From SFEL01 sp045592165 (lineage in GTDB: Bacteria > Bacillota > Clostridia > Christensenellales > CAG-138), in NCBI GenBank assembly GCA_045592165.1, contig JAZNUG010000169.1, forward strand, positions 1 to 8,950: a stretch of 8,950 bases of DNA. The letters run 5' to 3'. Below, piece after piece: positions 1 to 5,437 of this stretch; position 1 is the first letter of the stretch; every line of letters starts with the position of its first letter. Below the pieces are notes generated by a model. That model saw only the letters and a list, made by a program, of their open reading frames with translations. It was not told the origin of the DNA and searched no databases. A program made the position numbers and the translations under genes.

Positions 1-562
1 AAAGCTCCTTGGTGATGCGGCCGCAGAGGGCGGGCTCGAAGTAGACCATGCGGACGGCTTCCCGGAGATAGTGATAGCCCTTGATGTGGGCGGGAATGCC
101 TATCATGAGGAATACCGAGGCGATTTTTTCATCCAGAGTGCGGGGCTTGGCGCTCATGGCGCGAACCTCAGAGCGCTGGGTGTAGCTGCTCTCCAGCAGA
201 TCCAGTATGCGCTTGTAAAGGGTATCCGGATCGATGGGCTTGAGCATATAGTACTTTGCGCCGAGGGTGCAGGCCTGACGCACCATGTCTTCCTGCCTGA
301 GGGCGCTGATGACGATGGCGGCGGGGGGCTCCTTTATCAGGCCACCGTTGAGCCGCTCCAGCAGCTCAAAGCCGTCCATGCGGGGCATTATCAGATCGCA
401 CAGCAGAATGTCATAGCGGGAATTGGAAAGGGCATCCAGCGCAGCCTGTCCGTCGGATACCACGTCCACCCTGTCGATGCCTTCCTGGGCCGCCAGATAA
501 TCCCGGACGGTGGATTGGAACTGGGTGCTGCTGTCTGCCAAAAGTATGCGGTATTTAGCCAT
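1..562 (-). CDS. spo0A: Spo0A, master regulator of sporulation entry (partial, C-terminal end off the window)
   Basis: This is a response regulator that, in the known family, is phosphorylated by a phosphorelay and binds 0A boxes to switch on sporulation. 187 residues are visible; the family has about 265, so the end of the DNA-binding domain lies beyond the left edge. The receiver domain (about 1-122) has D10, phospho-acceptor D56 (CDLIMPRMDG), S86 and K108 (LKPID). After a short linker, the Spo0A_C effector domain begins near 142 with the diagnostic GIPAHIKGYHYLREAV (155-170) and ITKEL. The start is ATG at 562-560, with GGAGG at 569-573 six bases upstream. One oddity is that the usual acidic pair (ADDN in Bacillus) reads ADSS here, so the second metal-binding acid is missing. 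The gene upstream is a divergent transporter gene, not spoIVB as in many relatives. The PAHIKGY motif makes another response regulator very unlikely. Confidence 0.95.
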   Translation of the reverse strand, partial: MAKYRILLADSSTQFQSTVRDYLAAQEGIDRVDVVSDGQAALDALSNSRYDILLCDLIMPRMDGFELLERLNGGLIKEPPAAIVISALRQEDMVRQACTLGAKYYMLKPIDPDTLYKRILDLLESSYTQRSEVRAMSAKPRTLDEKIASVFLMIGIPAHIKGYHYLREAVRMVYFEPALCGRITKEL

Positions 563-804
563 TTACTGCCTCCGTAATGATGTATTTTTTAGGGGAATGT
601 GCACTTATAGGCGATTTCCTGTATGGGTTGATTTTAGCACCGCTATTTTCGCAGCGATAGGGAACAAAATTGGCTGCTTTTGTCGGCCTGTGGCGGGGGA
701 TGCAAGAAAAATGACGGCTGCTGTCAGTGGAGGCAAAAGTCCTTATATTTCGGCAAAAATCCAATTCATAACGGGAAGAAAATGGAAAGATGCAAGTAGG
801 GGAT
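563..804. promoter_or_regulatory. Non-coding upstream region of spo0A with candidate promoter and operator elements
   Basis: No convincing gene lies here; the small open frames have atypical composition and no family features. On the minus strand, reading towards spo0A, there is an extended -10 (TGCTAAAAT, 639-631) without a clear -35. There is also a perfect match to the sigma-H -35 consensus RNAGGAWWW (ACAGGAAAT, 622-614); its -10 at the expected spacing is poor (GCACATT, 602-596). TGCCGAA (minus, 755-749) fits the 0A-box form TGNCGAA, and TGTCGGC (plus, 681-687) is a weaker match. Known spo0A genes are often controlled by sigma-H and by Spo0A itself, which makes these plausible, but each is a short motif and could be chance. 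Confidence 0.4.
732..762. repeat. Two 11-bp direct repeats spaced exactly 20 bp apart
   Basis: GGCAAAAGTCC (732-742) and GGCAAAAATCC (752-762) match at 10 of 11 positions, with a 20-bp period, about two helical turns. They lie between the spo0A and ECF promoters. The 8-mer GATGCAAG also occurs twice (699-706 and 789-796). Same-face phasing suggests tandem binding sites for a regulator; this is inference. Confidence 0.5.
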
Positions 805-805
805 G

Positions 806-834
806 TTGCAAAAACACAGCCCATGTGGTTTAAT
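806..834 (+). promoter_or_regulatory. Candidate sigma-A promoter of the ECF transporter operon
   Basis: TTGCAA (-35, 806-811), a 17-bp spacer and TTTAAT (-10, 829-834) preceded by TGG, giving an extended -10 (TGn). Predicted transcription would start near 841, at the foot of the first leader hairpin. The -35 hexamer is the same TTGCAA used by the candidate promoters near 5335. Confidence 0.5.
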
Positions 835-840
835 TATAAA

Positions 841-1004
841 AAGGCGGCAGGAAGCCGCCGTTTATGAGGAAGATAAAGCGCAGCATGCCGGCAGGTAGCC
901 GGCGAGCAGATTTCCGGATAGCCCGGGAATATACGCCATGAAGGCCGCTCATCAAAAAACAGTGAGGGTGCTTTTGCGGCGTTCTTATCTTTTTGGAGGA
1001 TGTT
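841..1004 (+). promoter_or_regulatory. Structured 5' leader of the ECF S-component gene, possible riboswitch or attenuator of unknown class
   Basis: The leader contains successive inverted repeats. Hairpin 1 is GGCGGC-AGGAA-GCCGCC (843-859). Hairpin 2 is GCCGGC-AGGTA-GCCGGC (887-903). Hairpin 3 is TTCCGG (912-917) with CCGGGAA (923-929), including one bulge. Near the gene, GCCGC (944-948) can pair with GCGGC (976-980). ACGCC (933-937) can pair with the overlapping GGCGT (978-982), so these two pairings exclude each other. The pyrimidine-rich run 982-994 that follows directly abuts the GGAGG ribosome binding site (995-999). I see no conserved core of the TPP, FMN, cobalamin, THF, preQ1 or c-di-GMP classes. 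ECF vitamin transporters are often riboswitch-controlled, which motivates the call; no ligand can be assigned. Confidence 0.4.
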
Positions 1005-1532
1005 ATGACTAAGACAAAGCGTATTGTAATAGCCGGACTTTGCGTGGCATTGGGTGTTGTTCTGCCTGTGGCGGTTCATTCCATACCCAATGCGGGCAAT
1101 ATACTGCTGCCCATGCATATACCTGTACTGCTGTGCGGCCTTATCTGCGGCCCATGGCACGGCCTCGGCTGCGGCATACTTACCCCGGTGGTATCAGGGA
1201 TCATCACCGGCATGCCGAGCCCCGCATACCTGCCCCCCATGACGGCAGAGCTGGCGGCATACGGCCTTATTTCCGGCCTGTGCATAAGGCTGATAAAAGG
1301 GAAAAACGACACGGCCAGGGTGTATTGCGCCCTCATTGCCGCCATGATCGCAGGCAGAATTGCCTACGGCATGATGAATGCGCTGATATTCAGAGCGGGG
1401 GAATACTCCATGGAGCTGTGGCTCAGCGGTACCTTTATTACCGCCGCCCCCGGCATACTTGTGCAGCTTATAGTGATCCCCATAATTATTCTGGCGCTGA
1501 AAAAGGCAAAGGTGATAGAAATTGGCAGGTAA
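1005..1532 (+). CDS. ECF transporter S component (substrate-binding membrane subunit of a vitamin transporter)
   Basis: This is a small hydrophobic protein of 175 residues, the usual size of S components of energy-coupling-factor importers, which bind a vitamin or precursor and dock onto a shared EcfA/A'/T module. Hydrophobic segments lie near residues 5-24, 36-49, 53-70, 77-95, 105-128 and 141-166, consistent with six helices. The stretch LPMHIPVLLCG (35-45) followed by Gly-rich ITGMPS (67-72) resembles clostridial members of the ECF_trnsprt family that includes FolT, PanT, CblT and HmpT-like proteins. The sequence alone does not tell which substrate is carried. The start is ATG 1005, with GGAGG at 995-999 five bases upstream; the in-frame TTG at 993 overlaps that site and is unlikely. 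No energising module is in the window. The next gene begins about one base after the stop, so the two are probably co-transcribed. Confidence 0.85.
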   Translation: MTKTKRIVIAGLCVALGVVLPVAVHSIPNAGNILLPMHIPVLLCGLICGPWHGLGCGILTPVVSGIITGMPSPAYLPPMTAELAAYGLISGLCIRLIKGKNDTARVYCALIAAMIAGRIAYGMMNALIFRAGEYSMELWLSGTFITAAPGILVQLIVIPIIILALKKAKVIEIGR

Positions 1533-1533
1533 T

Positions 1534-2025
1534 ATGGAGCGGTTTGAGCAGGTGCTGAAAGAGCATATGGACAGATATCCCATTATGTCCCCTCAGGACT
1601 GCGCCAAGCTGATATACCAGAGCGAATTTGCCGGCGGGCATATGATTGCCGATGCACAGCGAAGCCTTGAATGGATCGAACAGGAGCTTGCGGAGGTTTC
1701 GCCTGCGGAAGGTGAAATATACGAGGATATCGGCAGCGGCATATACAGGCTGCACTTCGGGCCGGCCAGGGCTGCCGGAATGGGGGCAGAAGAGATAAAC
1801 CTCCTGTTTACAGCTTCTGCCGGGTTGACACGGGGCAGCAAAGAAGGGCAGGAGCAAAAGTTAAATCTGCTGGAAAAGCTGTGCCGTGAGGGATGTATGG
1901 CCTTCTCTGCTGAAGAACTAAGTGCATTTCTTGCAAAATACAGGGCAGAGGGATGCCCTGCGCTGCATCACAGCGAGGAATACACAAAGGCATATGAGCC
2001 CCATTACCGGGTGGTGAAATTATAG
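1534..2025 (+). CDS. Uncharacterised protein of 163 residues, coupled to the ECF S component
   Basis: I cannot assign a function. The protein is soluble, mixed alpha-helical and acidic, with no signal peptide or membrane segment. Conserved-looking stretches are YPIMSPQDCAKLIYQSEFAGGHMI near the N-terminus (residues 15-38; first part MSPQDCAKLIYQ) and PALHHSEEYTKAYEPHYRVV near the end. The histidines (H37, H146, H147, H156) and nearby acids could form a metal or catalytic site, but this is a guess. The general pattern (QDxxKLxYQ near the start, HHSxxYxxxYxPxYRV at the end) recalls hypothetical proteins in other Firmicutes. The start is uncertain. ATG 1534 has only a weak AGG; an in-frame TTG at 1522 has the better-placed GGTGAT (1511-1516) and would overlap the ECF gene. 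Translational coupling to the transporter suggests a role with the same nutrient. Confidence 0.8.
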   Translation: MERFEQVLKEHMDRYPIMSPQDCAKLIYQSEFAGGHMIADAQRSLEWIEQELAEVSPAEGEIYEDIGSGIYRLHFGPARAAGMGAEEINLLFTASAGLTRGSKEGQEQKLNLLEKLCREGCMAFSAEELSAFLAKYRAEGCPALHHSEEYTKAYEPHYRVVKL

Positions 2026-2056
2026 AAAAACAGAGAGGGAGTACCTCTCTGTTTTT
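2026..2056. terminator. Bidirectional intrinsic terminator between convergent operons
   Basis: A stem of CAGAGAGG (2031-2038) and CCTCTCTG (2044-2051) with loop GAGTA, flanked by A5 on the left and T5 on the right. Read on either strand it gives a stable hairpin followed by a U-run. It follows the plus-strand stop directly and can also end the minus-strand operon that finishes at 2125. The remaining 2057-2124 is AT-rich with no gene. Confidence 0.92.
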
Positions 2057-2124
2057 GTTTGTTTTTTATGCCTGTCCGCCGTTCTTTTATAAATTTTATT
2101 TACTCGTGAAAAGAAAAGCAGATA

Positions 2125-2913
2125 CTACAGTCCCATTATCACGGAATACTCCTGCTCTTCCATAACGCCCCGCTCCAGCACTTCCTCTATCAGGTTATGG
2201 CAGGCGCGGATATCGGGATCACGGAGAAAACGGTCGTTCTTGCGGGCCCAGTCCTCAAGGGCTTCGTGATAATCTCCGTAGATTATGCGGGAGCGCTTGT
2301 GCAGTTCCATGGCATGCCACAGGGCCCGGATGGCGGCGGTGCGTTCCTCGTGGGAGACGGAGGGCTGAACGCCTGTAAAGGAGTATGTCCGGATATCCGA
2401 TTTATCACAGCCGAATCTGTCGATGAGCTTTTCCAGTATAAGGGCACAGCCCAATGCATCGTCCAGGGCATTATGATGATGCTCAAGGGGCACATTCAGC
2501 CCGGCGCACAGGTCATTGAGCCTGTGGCTGCCGCATTCCTCCTTGGGGAGGTGCTTGCGGGCCTTCATAAGGGTGCATACATAGGGAAAGTCCGGAATGG
2601 GCAGATCACATATGGCGAGGGATTTGCATATTACCCCAAGGTCAAAGGTGGCGCTGTGGGCTGCCATTATGCCGCTGAAATAGGGAGCGATTTCCGGCCA
2701 TATCTCCCCGAAAGAGGGGGCATTGCGTACCATTTCGGGGGTTATGCCGTGGATCCTGATATTGTAATCGTCAAAATGCTCATGAGGGTTCAACAAGAAC
2801 TCCCGCTGATAAACGGGAGTTCCGTATTCCATGCGGACTATGCCGATGGAGCATATTGAATCGTTATTGCGGTTTGGTGTTTCAACGTCCACCGCGGTGT
2901 AACATTCCAACAA
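2125..2913 (-). CDS. DEDDh 3'-5' exonuclease, DnaQ/PolC epsilon-like, with C-terminal extension
   Basis: Residues 1-170 form an RNase-T/DnaQ-type exonuclease fold that removes nucleotides from 3' ends of DNA or RNA using two metal ions. The four acids and histidine are present: D9 and E11 in AVDVET (ExoI), D91 in HSATFDLG (ExoII), and H147 with D152 in HNALDDA (ExoIII), so it should be active. HGITPEMV (55-62) is also typical. Residues about 180-262 form an Arg/His/Glu-rich helical tail that I do not recognise. The start is TTG at 2913, supported by AGAGGA (2920-2925) six bases upstream; the next codon is also TTG. It is the last gene of a minus-strand operon, 30 bp after the DUF362 gene. It is too short for a replicative polymerase; it could serve as a proofreading, repair or RNA-trimming enzyme. 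Confidence 0.9.
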   Translation of the reverse strand: MLECYTAVDVETPNRNNDSICSIGIVRMEYGTPVYQREFLLNPHEHFDDYNIRIHGITPEMVRNAPSFGEIWPEIAPYFSGIMAAHSATFDLGVICKSLAICDLPIPDFPYVCTLMKARKHLPKEECGSHRLNDLCAGLNVPLEHHHNALDDALGCALILEKLIDRFGCDKSDIRTYSFTGVQPSVSHEERTAAIRALWHAMELHKRSRIIYGDYHEALEDWARKNDRFLRDPDIRACHNLIEEVLERGVMEEQEYSVIMGL

Positions 2914-2943
2914 GGTGTATCCTCTTGAGTGATTTATTATTGA

Positions 2944-4041
2944 TTAGAGAAGCACAAGCTCGTACTCTGTGCTGCCCAGACCCATGTGCTCGGCGTGCTC
3001 AACCTGTACTCTCCAATTGGTATTGGGGAAGCTGTTGATAAAGTGATCCTTGCAGCAGGGCTCCTTGCGTCCAAGGACGCTCTGGGGGTTGATGGGCATT
3101 GCGTTTACGCCGTCTGCGCTGGCCACGTCGATGGCAACAGGATCAAAGGAGGCGAACATGCCGACATTGGGAACGATGGGAACATCGTTTTCAGAGTGGC
3201 AGTCGCAGCAGGGGGAGATATCGATGGCCAGATTGATGTGGAAATTGGGCTTATCCTTTACAACGGCCATGGCATATTCGGCGATCTTCTTATTGAGCAG
3301 GTCTGCGCTCTGGCCATAGGTGGGAACGATGGCATCAAAGTTGCATACGCCTATGCAGCGGCCGCAGCCCACGCAGGTGTCGTGATTGATGATGGCCTTC
3401 TTATCCTCGTAATAAATGCCGTTATTGGCGCAGATCTTTGCACACATACCGCAGCCGCGGCACTTCTGGGTTTTAACGGTGGGCTTGCCGTCGCAATGCA
3501 TTTCCATCTTGCCTGCGCGGGAGCCTGAGCCCATGCCAAGGTTCTTCAATGCGCCGCCAAAGCCGGCTTCTTCATGGCCCTTGAAGTGATTGAGGCTGAT
3601 GATGATATCCGCATCTGCGATGGCGCGGCCGATCTTTGCCTCGGATACCACTTCGCCGTCGATGGGGATAATGGCCTCGTCGGTGCCCTTGAGACCGTCG
3701 GCGATTATTACCTGACAGCCGGTGGCATAGGGGGTATAGCCGTTCATGTAGGCGGTTTCGATATGCTCAATTGCGTGCTTGCGGCTGCCAACGTAGAGGG
3801 TGTTGCAGTCGGTAAGGAAGGGGATGCCGCCCTTTTCCTTGATGAAATCTGCGATTATCCTGGCATACTGGGGACGCAGATAGGCCAGGTTGCCGTATTC
3901 GCCGAAGTGAATCTTGATGGCAACGAACTTGTGGTCAAAGTCGATCTGATCAAGGCCTGCAGCTTTTGCAAGGCGCAGGAGCTTCTTGGGCAGGCTGTCG
4001 GGATAGCTGACGCTCATATCGGAAAAATAAACCTTGGACAT
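2944..4041 (-). CDS. DUF362 protein with two [4Fe-4S] ferredoxin motifs
   Basis: At 365 residues this has the usual length of the DUF362-plus-ferredoxin family. The DUF362 part spans about 2-180 and resumes after the insert (about 265-345), with features such as KIHFGEYGN (43-51), ISLNHFKGHEEAGFGGALKN (148-167) and SFDPVAIDVA (298-307). Two CxxCxxCxxxC motifs (C194, C197, C200, C204 and C223, C226, C229, C233) should bind two [4Fe-4S] clusters. Extra cysteines (C278, C279, C281, C339, C340) may bind a further metal. It is cytoplasmic, with no signal peptide. The biochemical role of the family is not established; electron transfer is the inference. The start ATG 4041 has AGGAGG (4052-4047) five bases upstream. 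It sits third in the operon, 31 bp after the HAD gene. Lys is mostly AAG, as in the nfn genes, which suggests fairly high expression. Confidence 0.93.
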   Translation of the reverse strand: MSKVYFSDMSVSYPDSLPKKLLRLAKAAGLDQIDFDHKFVAIKIHFGEYGNLAYLRPQYARIIADFIKEKGGIPFLTDCNTLYVGSRKHAIEHIETAYMNGYTPYATGCQVIIADGLKGTDEAIIPIDGEVVSEAKIGRAIADADIIISLNHFKGHEEAGFGGALKNLGMGSGSRAGKMEMHCDGKPTVKTQKCRGCGMCAKICANNGIYYEDKKAIINHDTCVGCGRCIGVCNFDAIVPTYGQSADLLNKKIAEYAMAVVKDKPNFHINLAIDISPCCDCHSENDVPIVPNVGMFASFDPVAIDVASADGVNAMPINPQSVLGRKEPCCKDHFINSFPNTNWRVQVEHAEHMGLGSTEYELVLL

Positions 4042-4072
4042 TTTAACCTCCTGAAAGATTATGGATATTGTA

Positions 4073-4732
4073 TTAAAGCAGTATGCTTCGTAATTCGTCT
4101 ACGGTTGCGGCGATGTATTCAGCGCCGGCAGTTTCCAGTTCTTCGCGGCTGCCGTAGCCAAACAGCACGCCTATGCATTTAAGGCCAAACTGGGCAGAGC
4201 CTTCCACATCGTACTTGCGGTCGCCCACCATAACGGTGTTATCCGGGGTGATATCCGGATACTGTGAAAGAACATAATCCACAACGTCTTCCTTTTTGGG
4301 GCGGGTTTCTTCGAAGGTATTGCCGCCCACAAGGTGGAAGTACTTGTAAATATCGAAATGCTTGAGGATTATCCTGGCGAATTCCTCAGGCTTTGAGGTG
4401 GCGAGGAGTATGCGGCGGCCTGCGGAATGAAGGTCCCGGAGAAGTTCTGCAGTGCCGGGGTATATTTCGTTCTGATATATACCGGTTACGGAGAAATACT
4501 CCCGATAAAACCCCAGAGCCTTTTTGGCATCCTCATCGGACATGCCGTAACCTTCCTTGAAGGAAGTGATAAGGGGAGGGCCGATCATCCAGTTGAGGGT
4601 GGTGATATCCTCCACCTCTATGCCCATCTTTTTAAGGGCATACTGAACGGCGGAGGTTATGCCCAATGCGGGATCCGTAAGGGTGCCGTCCAGATCGAAA
4701 AGTATGTTTGCAAAGCGTGCGGCTTTATCCAT
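4073..4732 (-). CDS. HAD-superfamily phosphatase (phosphoglycolate phosphatase / 5'-nucleotidase-like)
   Basis: A cytoplasmic HAD subfamily IA hydrolase of 219 residues that removes phosphate from a small metabolite. All four motifs are present: FDLDGT with nucleophile D13 and general acid D15; ATSKP with T112; RPKK (144-147) supplying the lysine; and VGDRKYDVEG with D171 and D175. The helical cap is about residues 20-90. The pattern SFKEGYGMS, YPGTAELL and GYGSREEL resembles the clostridial and streptococcal group labelled either phosphoglycolate phosphatase or 5'-nucleotidase; the substrate cannot be chosen from sequence. The ATG at 4732 overlaps the end of the Nudix gene by 8 bp (4725-4732), so the two are probably translationally coupled. 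Confidence 0.92.
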   Translation of the reverse strand: MDKAARFANILFDLDGTLTDPALGITSAVQYALKKMGIEVEDITTLNWMIGPPLITSFKEGYGMSDEDAKKALGFYREYFSVTGIYQNEIYPGTAELLRDLHSAGRRILLATSKPEEFARIILKHFDIYKYFHLVGGNTFEETRPKKEDVVDYVLSQYPDITPDNTVMVGDRKYDVEGSAQFGLKCIGVLFGYGSREELETAGAEYIAATVDELRSILL

Positions 4733-5288
4733 TGAGCTTTTCCCTTTCCAGCATAAGCTTTGTCTTTAGCAGGGCGAAAACCGTTTTTCCGTCGGAAATC
4801 TGATTATCCAGTATCATGTCGGTAAGCTTATCCAGAGGGATGCGCTCCACCTCCAGGAATTCATCTTCATCGGGGCAGGTGTCTCCGAAGGAAAGGCCGC
4901 GGGCCAAGTAAATATGTATCTTTTCTGAAAGTATGGCGGGGGAGGGAACGTAAATGCCAAGGGAGGAAATATCAGCTGCGGTCACGCCGGTTTCCTCCAG
5001 AAGCTCACGTTTTGCGGCATCGAGGGGATCTGTATCAAAGGCCTCCAGCTTGCCTGCGGGTATTTCGTACATTACCCGCTTATGGGGATAGCGGAACTGA
5101 CGCTCCATTATGACATTGCCCTCATCATCCAGCGGAACTATCGCTACGGCGCCCCTGTGGAGCAGATAATCCCTGCGGGCCTCTGCGCCGTTGGAAAGCT
5201 GTACGCTGTCGCTGTACACGTCAAATACAGGGCCGGAGTAAACCATCTTTGAGGAAAGGGTCTGTTCGATTAGCTTTTGGTCTTTCAT
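4725..5288 (-). CDS. Nudix hydrolase, ADP-ribose pyrophosphatase-like (NudF type)
   Basis: In this family ADP-ribose is split to AMP and ribose 5-phosphate, which limits accumulation of a reactive sugar nucleotide. The protein has 187 residues, normal for NudF-like enzymes. Family features are RDYLLHRGAVAIVPL (39-53), RQFRYPHKRVMYEIPAGKLE (63-82) and the Nudix box REL-LEETG with the metal-binding REXXEE at 94-99. Between G79 and R94 the box has one residue more than the classical G-x5-E-x7-R, and the first Glu is replaced (AFDTD). The catalytic glutamates E95, E98 and E99 are intact. The start ATG 5288 has GGAGG (5299-5295) six bases upstream. It is the first gene of a four-gene minus-strand operon behind an extended -10 promoter. 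Another nucleoside-diphosphate-sugar substrate remains possible. Confidence 0.93.
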   Translation of the reverse strand: MKDQKLIEQTLSSKMVYSGPVFDVYSDSVQLSNGAEARRDYLLHRGAVAIVPLDDEGNVIMERQFRYPHKRVMYEIPAGKLEAFDTDPLDAAKRELLEETGVTAADISSLGIYVPSPAILSEKIHIYLARGLSFGDTCPDEDEFLEVERIPLDKLTDMILDNQISDGKTVFALLKTKLMLEREKLNG

Positions 5289-5312
5289 GGCTGTCCTCCG
5301 TGATTTTTTACT

Positions 5313-5340
5313 ATTATAGCATATACCCCGCGCCTTGCAA
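5313..5340 (-). promoter_or_regulatory. Sigma-A promoter of the Nudix-HAD-DUF362-exonuclease operon
   Basis: On the minus strand, the -10 is a perfect TATAAT (5318-5313) with TGC before it, a full extended -10. The -35 is TTGCAA (5340-5335) at 16 bp, or TTTGCA at 17 bp. The predicted start near 5306 leaves a short leader before the ribosome binding site. Confidence 0.75.
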
Positions 5341-5363
5341 AAGACATGGGGGTGATGTAAAAT
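5335..5363 (+). promoter_or_regulatory. Candidate promoter of the DUF3842-galM operon
   Basis: TTGCAA (5335-5340), a 17-bp spacer and TAAAAT (5358-5363) on the plus strand. The -35 hexamer is palindromic and is the same six bases as the -35 of the divergent operon. It is weaker than the minus-strand promoter. An alternative TATATA at 5368-5373 has no matching -35. Confidence 0.4.
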
Positions 5364-5437
5364 TCATTATATATGCTTATTTATTGCCAAAGCTCTCAAA
5401 AAGCACAAAAATGCATATCAAAAGGATGAAAATCACA

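Noticed and set aside
71..833. Plus-strand open frames over spo0A and its upstream region
   Set aside because: The minus strand encodes an unmistakable Spo0A; the part beyond 562 has no ribosome binding site or coding character.
843..859. The hairpin GGCGGC-AGGAA-GCCGCC read as a minus-strand terminator (followed by TTTTTATAAT)
   Set aside because: It looks good as a terminator, but no minus-strand gene lies to its right that would need it. A role in the plus-strand leader fits better, although ending antisense transcription before spo0A cannot be excluded.
993..1004. TTG start at 993 for the ECF S component
   Set aside because: The codon overlaps the GGAGG ribosome binding site that serves the ATG at 1005.
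2197..4182. Plus-strand open frames (220, 180 and 202 codons) opposite the exonuclease and DUF362 genes
   Set aside because: Antisense shadows; the minus frames hold the catalytic and Fe-S motifs and the ribosome binding sites.
5249..5437. N-terminal extension of the DUF3842 frame
   Set aside because: It overlaps the divergent promoter and the start of the Nudix gene, and family similarity begins at the ATG at 5438.
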